From positions 209,032-273,031 of the forward strand of contig JBKBNI010000004.1 in the NCBI GenBank assembly GCA_046295455.1: 64,000 nt of DNA, read 5' to 3'. The notes under the pieces are model-generated. The model did no database searches, was not told the DNA's origin, and saw nothing but the letters and a program-made list of their open reading frames with translations. Origin of the DNA: Thermaurantimonas sp046295455. GTDB lineage: Bacteria; Bacteroidota; Bacteroidia; Flavobacteriales; Schleiferiaceae. Of this stretch, positions 36,551-45,433 are shown piece after piece; within the stretch, counting starts at the first letter, position 1; every line of letters starts with the position of its first letter. The position numbers and the translations under genes were made by a program.

Positions 36551-37969
36551 TCAATTGGTATTCTGAAGGTTAAATTCCTTAAATTTTTTGATTAAAAATT
36601 CCTCGGCTGCCTTTCGCTCGTTTGGGATGAGCCCATCTAATATTGCATCCTTAAGGCTTTCTTTAAGTATTCCTACTGTTTTCGAGGGTTTTAATTCAAA
36701 CATAGCCATGATATCGTCCCCTGAGAGGGGTGGCTGCCAGTTGCGCAGCCGGTCTTTTTCTTCAATAGCCCTAAATTTTTTCCTCAAAAGGGTGTAGTTA
36801 TCTAAAAAGCTTTGTTTTTTATGTGGATTTTTAGTGGTAATATCCGATTCACAGAGAATCATAAGATCGTCGATATCATCGCCCGCTTCATAGAGAAGGC
36901 GTCTGATGGCCGAATCCGTTGTGCCCTCCTGGGTAAGCGCTGCTGGTCTAGAGCTCAGTGCAATCAGCTTCTGTACATAAGTGAGAGGCTGGCCTAAAGG
37001 CCATTTCATGCGTTCAAAAATTTTTTTTGACATGCGGCTTCCCACCAGTTCATGACCGTGAAAGGTCCATCCGGACTCCGCATCGAGCCTTTTTGTCACA
37101 GGCTTACCGATGTCGTGCAGCAGGGCTGCGTATCGAAGCCAGAGGTTTTCCGAGCGCCTGGCCACATTGTCTACCACCTCGAGCGTGTGATAGAAGTTTT
37201 CCTTGTGATGGTGACCGTCTACTTCGTCCACACCATGTAACGCATGTACTTCAGGCAGGATGACTTTCATCAGTCCGGACTCAAACATGAGCGAGAGCCC
37301 AACAGATGGCCTTGGGGATTGCATGATTTTGTGCAATTCATCGCTGATCCGTTCTGATGAGACGATGTTCATACGGTGTGCCTGAGAACGAATGCTTTCA
37401 AAAGTTGCGGGTTCAATTTTAAACTGAAGTTGTGCGGCAAATCGGATGGCTCTCATCATGCGAAGAGGGTCGTCGGAAAAGGTAATATCCGGGTTGAGAG
37501 GTGTTTTGATGATTCCCAGGCTCAAATGTGCAATCCCCCCGAAGGGATCGATCAGTTGGCCTTTTTTCGGGCCATTGAGGGAGACAGCCAGCGCATTGAT
37601 GGTAAAATCCCTGCGGTTTTGGTCATCCTGCAGACTACCCTCTTCTACAACAGGCTTTCGGGAGTCGCGTTGATATGATTCTTTTCTGGCGCCTACAAAT
37701 TCGACCTGAAAGTTTTTGTATGGAACCATTGCAGTTCCAAAATTTTTAAATACCACGAGGTCATCCAGTCTTCCCGTCGTGACGGCAAATTGCTCTGCAA
37801 GGGAAATACCACTGCCCACACATACAATGTCAATGTCAGATGGAAGGGGTCTTTTTAGTAAAAAATCTCTGACATATCCCCCGACTACATATGCTTCAAC
37901 ACTTAGTTCGTCAGCACACGTGCCTATCAGCTCAAAAACCTCGCCCTGAATGGCGTCGTTTAAATCCAT
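36551..37969 (-). CDS. cca: CCA tRNA nucleotidyltransferase with HD domain
   Basis: 472 residues. The class II nucleotidyltransferase head shows VGGYVRDFLLKRPLPSDIDI (catalytic Asp-x-Asp) and the RRDFTINALAV loop. The template region is DPLRMMRAIRFAAQL. The middle HD phosphohydrolase domain has LLHDIGKPVTKR. It adds or repairs the 3' CCA of tRNAs; a poly(A) polymerase role is an alternative within the family. Head-on with the tRNA-Ser gene that lacks CCA. On the minus strand, TATTTTTG (37988-37995) lies 18 bases before the ATG and could be its -7 element. Confidence 0.9.
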   Translation of the reverse strand: MDLNDAIQGEVFELIGTCADELSVEAYVVGGYVRDFLLKRPLPSDIDIVCVGSGISLAEQFAVTTGRLDDLVVFKNFGTAMVPYKNFQVEFVGARKESYQRDSRKPVVEEGSLQDDQNRRDFTINALAVSLNGPKKGQLIDPFGGIAHLSLGIIKTPLNPDITFSDDPLRMMRAIRFAAQLQFKIEPATFESIRSQAHRMNIVSSERISDELHKIMQSPRPSVGLSLMFESGLMKVILPEVHALHGVDEVDGHHHKENFYHTLEVVDNVARRSENLWLRYAALLHDIGKPVTKRLDAESGWTFHGHELVGSRMSKKIFERMKWPLGQPLTYVQKLIALSSRPAALTQEGTTDSAIRRLLYEAGDDIDDLMILCESDITTKNPHKKQSFLDNYTLLRKKFRAIEEKDRLRNWQPPLSGDDIMAMFELKPSKTVGILKESLKDAILDGLIPNERKAAEEFLIKKFKEFNLQNTN

Positions 37970-38099
37970 CTGAAAAAATTAACGCTGCAAAAATACTTTA
38001 TTCACAGCAGTCAGACATTTCTCTTAAATCTTTCGGATACTGCAAATGCATTATCAGGCACCAGGATAATGATTTTTAATTTTGATTTAAAAATAAGAA

Positions 38100-38774
38100 A
38101 TGTTTATCCGGATTTTTTGTCTTTTAATATTATTTTTCTGTACAGAACTTGCTTTCTCACAGACACCTGTTTTATCAAAATTTGAAAATGGAAGTCGAAG
38201 AAAATGTCATCTTTACAACCCCTCTGCCGGAGATTCATTGATATATGATGTACAAATGGTCAACGGTGATCAATATTTATTCAAAGTCTTTTTAAAAAAT
38301 TACGATCCAACCGGTACGTCAGAAGATAAATATTGTGCAGTGATGGAGTGGATTTCTACATCTTCACAAGGAAAAAAAGGTACTGTATTTTTAACTTGTG
38401 ACGGAATGATTGATGCAATTAAATATGTGAATTATTTCATGCCGGGAATTACAATATTAAATTCCAATTTTTCCTCAATTTTTTTATCAAAAAAATCGTA
38501 TCTTGAAAGAGAGAAGCAATCCATATATATCGATAATGTAAAAGTGGATTTGTATGAAATCAAAGGTGCACCAGTAGCTGATCTTTCTGTGAAAAATAAA
38601 AAGAAAAAATATACAATTGAAGCATATCGATTGGTTGACAATCCAAACTTAAATTATGCTGATTCTTCTTATACATCTGAATATGAAGTTTGGGTGCAGG
38701 CAAATGTGCGAAGCCCGCTAATCGTATATATGCGACTTCCCCAATTTTCTATTAAGTTATTAGAAATCAAATGA
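38100..38774 (+). CDS. Secreted protein of unknown function
   Basis: 224 residues with the signal peptide MFIRIFCLLILFFCTELAFS. AT-rich codon use compared with the neighbouring core genes. No domain recognised; the mature part (SAGDSLIYDVQMVNGDQYLF) looks like a beta-rich periplasmic protein. First of three genes joined by 4-base overlaps, so a co-expressed secreted set. Confidence 0.72.
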   Translation: MFIRIFCLLILFFCTELAFSQTPVLSKFENGSRRKCHLYNPSAGDSLIYDVQMVNGDQYLFKVFLKNYDPTGTSEDKYCAVMEWISTSSQGKKGTVFLTCDGMIDAIKYVNYFMPGITILNSNFSSIFLSKKSYLEREKQSIYIDNVKVDLYEIKGAPVADLSVKNKKKKYTIEAYRLVDNPNLNYADSSYTSEYEVWVQANVRSPLIVYMRLPQFSIKLLEIK

Positions 38775-39373
38775 GAATAAACTACGCTTTTATCTTATTA
38801 ACCCTGTTTGCCTTTGGGTGCAGCAAGACTTCGGAAACACCATTTCAGTGCAATAATCTTGAATTTACATTGCCAAAAGGCTGGTCTCTGGATTATATAA
38901 ACAATGATTTCACTACATTTATGATGGTAGACAGTGCTTGGAGTTTTTCACCAAAATCGTGGGGCAGGCTCCCTGCCTCGGGAAAAACTGCCGGAGCGCA
39001 ACTCATCATTATGGTAGGGGACTTCTTGGAAAATACCACTTTAAAGTCCTTTGTTGACTATGTAACAGACCCTGAAGGAGAGCTTCTCATTCAATTTTTT
39101 CACACGTATTCAGAAATTTTTATGGAGACACTTGAAAGCATTGATGCCTATCCAAGTGAGGAACATTTATCATCAGGTACATGGTATTTATTGAGCAAGA
39201 AAGAAACCAATGATCCGAAAGATGACACCAGCAACTACATCATAGAGCTCAGAATCAAAATTTATAACAATAAAGTGTTTTTAATCTACATAAAAGATTT
39301 TGAAGACCACTTTGAAAGAAACAGAGAAAAATATTACAATAAAATACTAAATTCCATAAGGTTTATACCATGA
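38771..39373 (+). CDS. Putative lipoprotein of unknown function
   Basis: 200 residues with a lipoprotein signal (ILLTLFAFGCSK, Cys about residue 17). The mature part begins like a photosystem/PsbP- or DUF1795-type fold (NNLEFTLPKGWSLDYIN), a weak resemblance only. Overlaps both neighbours by 4 bases (ATGA). AT-rich like them. Confidence 0.7.
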   Translation: MRINYAFILLTLFAFGCSKTSETPFQCNNLEFTLPKGWSLDYINNDFTTFMMVDSAWSFSPKSWGRLPASGKTAGAQLIIMVGDFLENTTLKSFVDYVTDPEGELLIQFFHTYSEIFMETLESIDAYPSEEHLSSGTWYLLSKKETNDPKDDTSNYIIELRIKIYNNKVFLIYIKDFEDHFERNREKYYNKILNSIRFIP

Positions 39374-40083
39374 GAAACATACTCATCTTAGTATTTGTAG
39401 CAGGTAATACTTATGCTCAGATCGTAGGCGGATATGTTGCAGGTACTGCAACCTCCCGAAGTTTTCGGGAATATGCCGACATGATCAATTCAAATCCGCA
39501 GGTTACAGACAAGTTAAGTAATTTCTGGTTTGCACAAGGATTTCAGATTGGCTTTGAATTTCCAAACATGGCTACAGTAGCACCTTTTGCTTTTCATTAC
39601 CGTAGGCTTACAGCATCCGCGCAGTATACATCTGCCGCTACAGGTGTGGTCAGCTATCGGCTCCGGCTCAATCAGTACATTGTACCTGTTGTTTTTGGGG
39701 GTGAAGTATCCGGATCGAAAAACTTTATTTTTATAAACATTCCTGTCGGTTATAATAGCGCCAAAATCTCGCATACGATGGAAAAATTTCCAAATTTCAG
39801 GAGAGACTATACCGGCGGAACCGGCATAATGGGTCTTGGATTATCCTCTTATTTACCTTTTAACAAAAGGACGGCATTGTATATTAAAATGAATTGGATG
39901 GGTGTAATTCTTCCCATTAAGGAACTAAAACCAGAAATGTTGGACCGAGCTTTCTACGACAATTCCGGCGCCAATTATGACGATTACATCATGTCTTATG
40001 TGAAAGACGGCAATAATGAAGCTGTGCGTGTTGATTTTCGAGGTTTTGACGCCACGTTAGGAATTGTGTATATTTTATATTGA
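39370..40083 (+). CDS. Exported beta-barrel-like protein of unknown function
   Basis: 237 residues. The short signal MRNILILVFVAGNTYAQ ends in AQ. Alternating aromatic/polar stretches (SYRLRLNQYIVPVVFGGEVS) and a C-terminal strand ending in VYILY suggest an outer-membrane barrel. Last gene of the three-gene set; the lipoprotein, secreted protein and barrel may form one envelope complex, which is inference from gene order. Confidence 0.68.
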   Translation: MRNILILVFVAGNTYAQIVGGYVAGTATSRSFREYADMINSNPQVTDKLSNFWFAQGFQIGFEFPNMATVAPFAFHYRRLTASAQYTSAATGVVSYRLRLNQYIVPVVFGGEVSGSKNFIFINIPVGYNSAKISHTMEKFPNFRRDYTGGTGIMGLGLSSYLPFNKRTALYIKMNWMGVILPIKELKPEMLDRAFYDNSGANYDDYIMSYVKDGNNEAVRVDFRGFDATLGIVYILY

Positions 40084-40406
40084 TTATGCTGAGGGTTGCT
40101 TTTGCCGGCTGGTATATGTCAAAAAAAAAAGCACTTTATCGTTTAATCTGAAAGCGGTTTTAATATCATGGGCATTCCTTCTGGTGTAGTTTGGAGGTTA
40201 CTCCCAGTACGGTGCTTTTTGTTTCTTGTAAGACCATCCTAATCCTCTGAAAATTAAAGTACGGCTGTTGGTGCTGGAGAGGTTAAAAAAAATTGGGTTT
40301 TGTGGGGGTGTGCTACAGTTTTTGAATTCATCCGGCGGGGTAGTAGTTTGAAGATTGAGCGGTTATTCCTTGTTTTTCAAAGAAAGGGTACTAGAACTTT
40401 TATTGA
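40084..40406. other. Non-coding interval (323 bases)
   Basis: Lies between a plus-strand gene end and a minus-strand gene end. It holds an A10 tract followed by GCAC near 40121-40134 and a distant GTGCTTTTT near 40211, which could pair as a loose terminator. No gene, RNA or repeat was recognised. Confidence 0.4.
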
Positions 40407-41147
40407 TCAAGAATACATGCGTGACCTTGACAGACCAATTTTACAAAAAAAGTGTTTAAAGGAAACCGCTAGTACGCCTAATCCATAGATGGCGCTGTTT
40501 TTCAGATTAATCGATGAGGCATCGTCGAAGTATTTTGTCGGGCAACTCACTTCGCCGATTCGGTACCCTTTAAAAATGATTTGTGAAAGCATCTGATTAT
40601 CAAATACAAAACTGTTTGAGTTGTAATCCAGATTCAATGTTTCAAGGATCTCCCGCCTAAAGGCGCGGTAGCCGGTGTGGTATTCAGAGAGCTTGTGATT
40701 CACCAGGATGTTTTGTACGAAAGTGAGAATTCTGTTTGCGACATACTTATACCAGGGCATACCACCTTTGAGCGCCCCTTTACTCAAGATTCTAGATCCT
40801 AAAACACAGTCGTATAGGTCATTAGCGATTAGATAGCACATTGAAGGAATGAGTTTAGGGGTGTATTGGTAGTCGGGGTGGAGCATCACAATGATATCCG
40901 CGCCGAGTTCCAATGCCTTTTTATAGCAGGTCTTTTGGTTGCCGCCGTATCCAAGATTTACATCGTGTCTGATTATGTGTTTGATGCCAAGTTGTCGTCC
41001 GACTTCGATGGTTTTGTCGTTCGAACAGTCATCTACCAGCACCACCTCATCCACCAGATCAAATGGAATTTCATTAAAGGTCATTTCAAGGGTTTTGGCT
41101 GCGTTATAAGCCGGTAGCACTACTACTATTTTATTGTCATTGATCAT
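40407..41147 (-). CDS. Family 2 glycosyltransferase (dolichol-phosphate mannosyltransferase-like)
   Basis: 246-residue GT-A enzyme. The nucleotide-sugar binding start is VVVLPAYNAAKTLEMTF, then VVLVDDCSNDKT and the DxD-like region MLHPDYQYTP. HTGYRAFRREIL is typical of DPM1-like transferases. No C-terminal membrane domain. Its start overlaps the proline dehydrogenase stop by ATGA. Donor and acceptor unknown; probably polyprenyl-phosphate or polysaccharide glycosylation. Confidence 0.88.
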   Translation of the reverse strand: MINDNKIVVVLPAYNAAKTLEMTFNEIPFDLVDEVVLVDDCSNDKTIEVGRQLGIKHIIRHDVNLGYGGNQKTCYKKALELGADIIVMLHPDYQYTPKLIPSMCYLIANDLYDCVLGSRILSKGALKGGMPWYKYVANRILTFVQNILVNHKLSEYHTGYRAFRREILETLNLDYNSNSFVFDNQMLSQIIFKGYRIGEVSCPTKYFDDASSINLKNSAIYGLGVLAVSFKHFFCKIGLSRSRMYS

Positions 41148-42325
41148 GCCTTCCTTCGCTTAAGTTCTTTTTGAATGAGGGAAAGTTCTCTGCCGGTTTG
41201 TCCGGCGACGGAGGTATTTTCTTCTGCACGTCGTATCAGATACGGAAGTACATCACCTACCGGTCCAAAAGGCACGTATTTTACTACGTTGTATCCCCGA
41301 TCCGAAAGATTGAAGGAAAGGTGATCGCTCATACCGTACAACTGTGAAAAGAATATCCTCGGGTCCGAATTTTCCACGCTGTAATCGTCCATTGCTCGCA
41401 TCAGTACGCGACAGGACTCCTCATTGTGCGTGCCGGCCACCAGACCGAATACATCTAGATTCTGGACAATCAGACGAAGTGCTTGGTCATAATCGCGATC
41501 TGAAGATGCCTTATCCGGTTGAATCGGGTCTGTGTAGCCCAGTTTGCGGGCGCGTTCGCGTTCTTTTTCCATGTAGGCGCCCCGAACAATCTTAACGCCG
41601 ACAAAACGTTTTTGAGTATGGGCTTTTTGAAGTAAATCATTCAGATATGAAAACCGATCGTGTCTGTACATCTGCAAAGTGGTGTAAACAAGGGGTTTGT
41701 GAAGATTGAATTTCCACATCATTTCTTCGGCAATCATATCTATGGCTGGTTGAATCCAACTTTCTTCGGCATCGATCATCACAGGTACATCGCAGGAGGC
41801 AGCTTCTGTGCAAATAGAATACACCCGCGCTTTTACACGCTCCCATTCTCTATTTTCTTCCTGAGTGAGTCTGGCACCCGAACTGACACGCTCCAAAAGC
41901 GCAAAGCGACCCATACCGGTCATCTTAAATACGGCAAAAGGAATCGCCGGCTTGTCTTTTGAAAACCTGATGATTTCATTGATTTTCAGACAGGTGTGTT
42001 CGAAGTCGTCTTCCGAGTCTTTTCCTTCCACACTGTAGTCGAGGATGGATTTCACTCCATATTGATGGAGTCGGTCGATGGTAGAGATTGACTCCTGCAT
42101 GGTCTCTCCCCCACAAAATTGCTTAAAAACCGTGGCTTTCACTGCCCAGTGATAGGGCAGCCGTATTTTGTCGGCGATTGTCAGCAACCTTTTCCCCCAA
42201 AGGACGACAGCAGGATTTTCAATGACTTTAAATAAAAATCGGGCTCGCTTTAATTCGCTATCTGTACGGTATCGAAATGCTTTTTCTGTGTCTTCAAAGA
42301 AATTGGGGTCCTCAAATGGTTTCAT
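41144..42325 (-). CDS. Proline dehydrogenase
   Basis: FAD-dependent oxidation of proline to pyrroline-5-carboxylate, first step of proline catabolism. 393 residues, the Bacteroidota monofunctional size. Motifs: MIDAEESWIQPAIDM, QMYRHDRFSYL, VGVKIVRGAYMEKERERA and the C-terminal LYGMSDHLSFNLSDRGY, with VPFGPVGDVLPYLIRRAEEN carrying the substrate-binding double Arg. The P5C dehydrogenase gene is not in this window. Confidence 0.93.
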   Translation of the reverse strand: MKPFEDPNFFEDTEKAFRYRTDSELKRARFLFKVIENPAVVLWGKRLLTIADKIRLPYHWAVKATVFKQFCGGETMQESISTIDRLHQYGVKSILDYSVEGKDSEDDFEHTCLKINEIIRFSKDKPAIPFAVFKMTGMGRFALLERVSSGARLTQEENREWERVKARVYSICTEAASCDVPVMIDAEESWIQPAIDMIAEEMMWKFNLHKPLVYTTLQMYRHDRFSYLNDLLQKAHTQKRFVGVKIVRGAYMEKERERARKLGYTDPIQPDKASSDRDYDQALRLIVQNLDVFGLVAGTHNEESCRVLMRAMDDYSVENSDPRIFFSQLYGMSDHLSFNLSDRGYNVVKYVPFGPVGDVLPYLIRRAEENTSVAGQTGRELSLIQKELKRRKA

Positions 42326-42711
42326 AAGGGCTTCAGTCGTTTCCAGTGGGCAAATATAGAGAGCCGAAATCAGCTTTTTCTCCCATCACCAGGGTGGTAA
42401 TTATCAGACTAATCTTCATACCAAAATCCTTCACCCGATACTTTCGCCTTAATAAGCAAGTGATGGATTTTCAGATCTATAATAATGTGAAGAATAAATC
42501 ATCCCCCATTGCAGATCGAAGATTTTTTGTCCGGATACAAGCAAAATGGAGTCAGAAAAAAACGTGCACAGGATACATTGACAGAAGAACCGATAGGAAA
42601 ATTTTGTGGCTGTTTAATTAAAAATATGGCGCAGCTGACCGGATTTAAAGATTTGAAAATACAGGTTTATTGGATTAAAGTACTTTTACAGCCTGTTTTA
42701 ATTTGAAAAGT
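42326..42711. other. Divergent intergenic region (386 bases)
   Basis: Between the divergent proline dehydrogenase and serC genes. It includes short open frames of up to 91 codons (42346-42621) that show no domain, signal peptide or ribosome-binding site and are probably not genes. A TACTTTCG near 42438 is a near-match to a -7 element in the serC direction but is distant from that gene. Confidence 0.4.
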
Positions 42712-43785
42712 ATGGCCAAAGTACACAATTTCTCAGCCGGACCAAGCATTCTGCCTCAGGAAGTGCTTCAGAAGGCTTCAGAAGCTATCTTGAACTTTGA
42801 TGATCTGAATCTCTCGCTCATCGAAATTTCTCACCGAAGCAAAAATTTTGAGGCTGTCATGTCGCGTGCGCAGCAGCTGGTTAAGGATCTGATGAATCTC
42901 CCAGAAGGATATTCTGTACTCTTTTTGCAAGGTGGTGCCAGCCTCCAGTTTGTTATGGTGGCACAAAATCTATTACGCCAGGGCGGAAAAGCCGCCTACA
43001 CCGATACCGGTACATGGGCTTCCAATGCGATAAAGGAGGCCAGACTCTTCGGTCAGGTGGATGTCATTGCCAGTTCGAAAGACAAAAATTACACCTATAT
43101 TCCCAAAAATTACATCATCCCGGCAGATGCAGACTACTTCCACTGCACGTCAAACAATACCATCTTTGGCACTCAGATAAAAGAATTTCCGGAGTCACCT
43201 GTACCGGTGGCATGTGATATGTCTTCAGATATTTTCAGCAGGAAGATAGATTTTTCAAAATTTTCACTGATATACGCCGGTGCCCAGAAAAATATGGGAC
43301 CTGCCGGTACGACCTTAGTAGTGGTCAAGGATGAAATTCTTGGTAAAACGGGTCGCGCCATTCCGGCCATGATGGACTATCGCACACACATCAGCAAAGA
43401 CAGCATGTATAACACACCCCCTGTGTTTGCCGTGTATGTATGTATGCTTACTTTGGAATGGCTGATCAATAATGGTGGACTTGACTGGATCGAAAATCTC
43501 AATCGTCAAAAAGCTGAGCTTATGTACGGCGAAATTGACCGCAATCCTCTTTTTCACGGTACTGTAGCAGTAGAAGACCGCAGCTTCATGAACGCTTGTT
43601 TTCTCCTGAATGATCCCTCACTTGAGCCTGAATTTGACAAGATGTGGAAAGAAGCCGGAATTTCCGGAATCAGAGGTCACCGAAGTGTAGGAGGCTATCG
43701 TGCCAGTATGTACAATGCCCTGCCACTTGAGAGTGTACAGGTACTGGTAGATGTGATGAGAGAATTTGAACGTGTAAAAGGATAA
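42712..43785 (+). CDS. serC: Phosphoserine aminotransferase
   Basis: PLP enzyme that converts 3-phosphohydroxypyruvate to phosphoserine, second step of serine synthesis, and also serves pyridoxine synthesis. 357 residues from MAKVHNFSAGPSILP. The conserved N-terminus (HNFSAGPS) and the PLP-lysine region IYAGAQKNMGPAGTT are clear, and GIRGHRSVGGYRASMYNA is the C-terminal family signature. A TTG at 42703 could add three residues. Followed after 4 bases by the 3-phosphoglycerate dehydrogenase gene. Confidence 0.96.
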   Translation: MAKVHNFSAGPSILPQEVLQKASEAILNFDDLNLSLIEISHRSKNFEAVMSRAQQLVKDLMNLPEGYSVLFLQGGASLQFVMVAQNLLRQGGKAAYTDTGTWASNAIKEARLFGQVDVIASSKDKNYTYIPKNYIIPADADYFHCTSNNTIFGTQIKEFPESPVPVACDMSSDIFSRKIDFSKFSLIYAGAQKNMGPAGTTLVVVKDEILGKTGRAIPAMMDYRTHISKDSMYNTPPVFAVYVCMLTLEWLINNGGLDWIENLNRQKAELMYGEIDRNPLFHGTVAVEDRSFMNACFLLNDPSLEPEFDKMWKEAGISGIRGHRSVGGYRASMYNALPLESVQVLVDVMREFERVKG

Positions 43786-43789
43786 TATT

Positions 43790-44749
43790 ATGAAAATACT
43801 CGCAAATGACGGATTAAACCCGGCAGGCATTCGCATGCTTGCAGGAGCAGGGTACAAAGTAATTACCAACAAGGTATCCCAGGAGGCATTGGCCAATTTT
43901 ATCAATGAAAATCATGTCGAAGTCCTTCTGGTACGCTCCGCTACCAAAGTGCGTAAAGAGCTGATCGACGCGTGTCCTGGTCTTAAGCTCATAGGCCGCG
44001 GTGGAGTTGGGATGGATAATATTGACGTCGAATACGCACAAAACAAGGGTATTAAAGTAGTCAACACTCCCGCCTCATCCAGCGATTCGGTAGCCGAATT
44101 AGTCATGGCTCACCTCTATGGAATGGTTCGGTTTTTACACGATAGCAACCGTCTGATGCCCCTCGAAGGCGAAACCCGATTCAATGAATTGAAGAAAAAA
44201 TATGCAGATGGCCGTGAACTGAGAGGAAAGACCTTGGGTATCGTTGGTATAGGTCGTATTGGACAATCGCTTGCACGTCTTGCTTTAGGAGTAGGTATGC
44301 GGGTTATAGCTGCCGATCCTTATTACAAGGATGTTGTGGAGATAAAAATTGTTTTCTACGATGGGCAATCGGTTACTAGCAAAGTGCCAATCGTTGATAT
44401 GGATACCTTGCTTGCAGAAAGTGATTTTGTCAGCCTTCATGTTCCAGCATCAGACAAGCCTGTAATTGACCGCGAGCATATTGCGAAAATGAAAGATAAA
44501 GCCGCTATCGTCAATGCAGCTCGCGGGGGTGTGGTAGATGAGCAAGCGTTGCTTGATGCTTTAGACAGTGGCAAGCTCGCGTATGCCGGATTAGATGTAT
44601 TTGAGAATGAACCTACCCCGTCCATGAAACTTCTCATGCATCCTGCGTTGTCTCTCACACCACACATTGGAGCATCTACAGCCGAAGCTCAGGAGCGAAT
44701 TGGCGAAGAGCTGGCTCAAATCATCATTGACCACTTTATTAAAAAATGA
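43790..44749 (+). CDS. serA: D-3-phosphoglycerate dehydrogenase (short form, no ACT domain)
   Basis: 319-residue NAD-dependent D-2-hydroxyacid dehydrogenase. NAD loop GIVGIGRIGQSLARLA, catalytic Arg in VNAARGGVVDEQALLDAL and catalytic His in LSLTPHIGASTAEAQ. It directly follows serC, which supports 3-phosphoglycerate as substrate. It lacks the regulatory ACT domain, so serine feedback of the E. coli type is not expected. The third enzyme (SerB) is not in the window. Confidence 0.92.
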   Translation: MKILANDGLNPAGIRMLAGAGYKVITNKVSQEALANFINENHVEVLLVRSATKVRKELIDACPGLKLIGRGGVGMDNIDVEYAQNKGIKVVNTPASSSDSVAELVMAHLYGMVRFLHDSNRLMPLEGETRFNELKKKYADGRELRGKTLGIVGIGRIGQSLARLALGVGMRVIAADPYYKDVVEIKIVFYDGQSVTSKVPIVDMDTLLAESDFVSLHVPASDKPVIDREHIAKMKDKAAIVNAARGGVVDEQALLDALDSGKLAYAGLDVFENEPTPSMKLLMHPALSLTPHIGASTAEAQERIGEELAQIIIDHFIKK

Positions 44750-44840
44750 TTTTTTAATTCTAACGAAATTCAATCCAACCCGCCGATTATCCTATTTTTT
44801 TGACATTTAGGAAGGTATCGGCTCAGGCAATTAAAAACAA

Positions 44841-44879
44841 AAAATCCTGGATTTTGGACAATTCCAAATCCGGGATTTT
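44841..44879. terminator. Bidirectional intrinsic terminator (serA / mscL)
   Basis: AAAATCCTGGATTTTGGA and TCCAAATCCGGGATTTT pair with one mismatch and one bulge around CAAT. Plus-strand CTTTT follows, and the A-rich left flank gives a U tract for the minus direction, so it can serve both convergent genes. Confidence 0.8.
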
Positions 44880-44901
44880 CTTTTAGTTAAATAAAAATAT
44901 A

Positions 44902-45309
44902 TTATTTGGTTTTAAGTAAATCTCGTATTTCAGCCAGAAGTTTCTCTTCGTTTGATGGCTCAGGAGGAGCAGCCGGTGCCGGAGCTTCTTCTTTTTTCCT
45001 CTGCAGAGCATTTACACCTTTAATAAGTAAGAAAATTGAAAATGCAATGATTGTAAAATCAATGACATTTTGAATGAAGGCGCCATACTTGAGCGTAACG
45101 GCCTCCATACCTTCCTCAGCTTTTTTGAGTGTAATGGCAAAATCTTTAAAATCAATTCCTCCCAGTAAAAGTCCTAACGGAGGCATAAGGACATCGCTTA
45201 CAAAGGAGCTGACTATTTTACCGAAAGCGCCACCTATGACTACACCCACAGCAAGGTCAAGTACATTGCCACGCATGGCAAATTCTTTAAATTCTTTGAT
45301 AAATGACAT
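44902..45309 (-). CDS. mscL: Large-conductance mechanosensitive channel
   Basis: Osmotic safety valve. 135 residues from the ATG at 45309 (MSFIKEFKEFAMRGNVLDLA); the frame to 45369 would add 20 unlikely residues. First membrane helix and pore region: GNVLDLAVGVVIGGAFGKIVSS. Second helix: FIQNVIDFTIIAFSIFLLIKG. The charged C-terminal helix PSNEEKLLAEIRDLLK is the family tail, preceded by an Ala/Pro-rich linker. Confidence 0.96.
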   Translation of the reverse strand: MSFIKEFKEFAMRGNVLDLAVGVVIGGAFGKIVSSFVSDVLMPPLGLLLGGIDFKDFAITLKKAEEGMEAVTLKYGAFIQNVIDFTIIAFSIFLLIKGVNALQRKKEEAPAPAAPPEPSNEEKLLAEIRDLLKTK

Positions 45310-45398
45310 AATGAAACATAATTTAACTTGAGGACAAATGTAACTTTTTGAATCAATATTCTTTCTCAAATAAAAAAAAGCCGAAAAGCACTGGTCTA

Positions 45399-45406
45399 TA
45401 TTTGTT
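45399..45406 (+). promoter_or_regulatory. Bacteroidota-type -7 element (TATATTTG)
   Basis: TAnnTTTG match 28 bases before the ATG of the Mpl-like gene. No clear -33 TTTG. Confidence 0.42.
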
Positions 45407-45433
45407 GCCTAACCCAATGAGGAGATAATCTAC

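Noticed and set aside
42463..42621. Small ORF in front of serC
   Set aside because: No ribosome-binding site, domain or conservation clue; basic, random-looking peptide.
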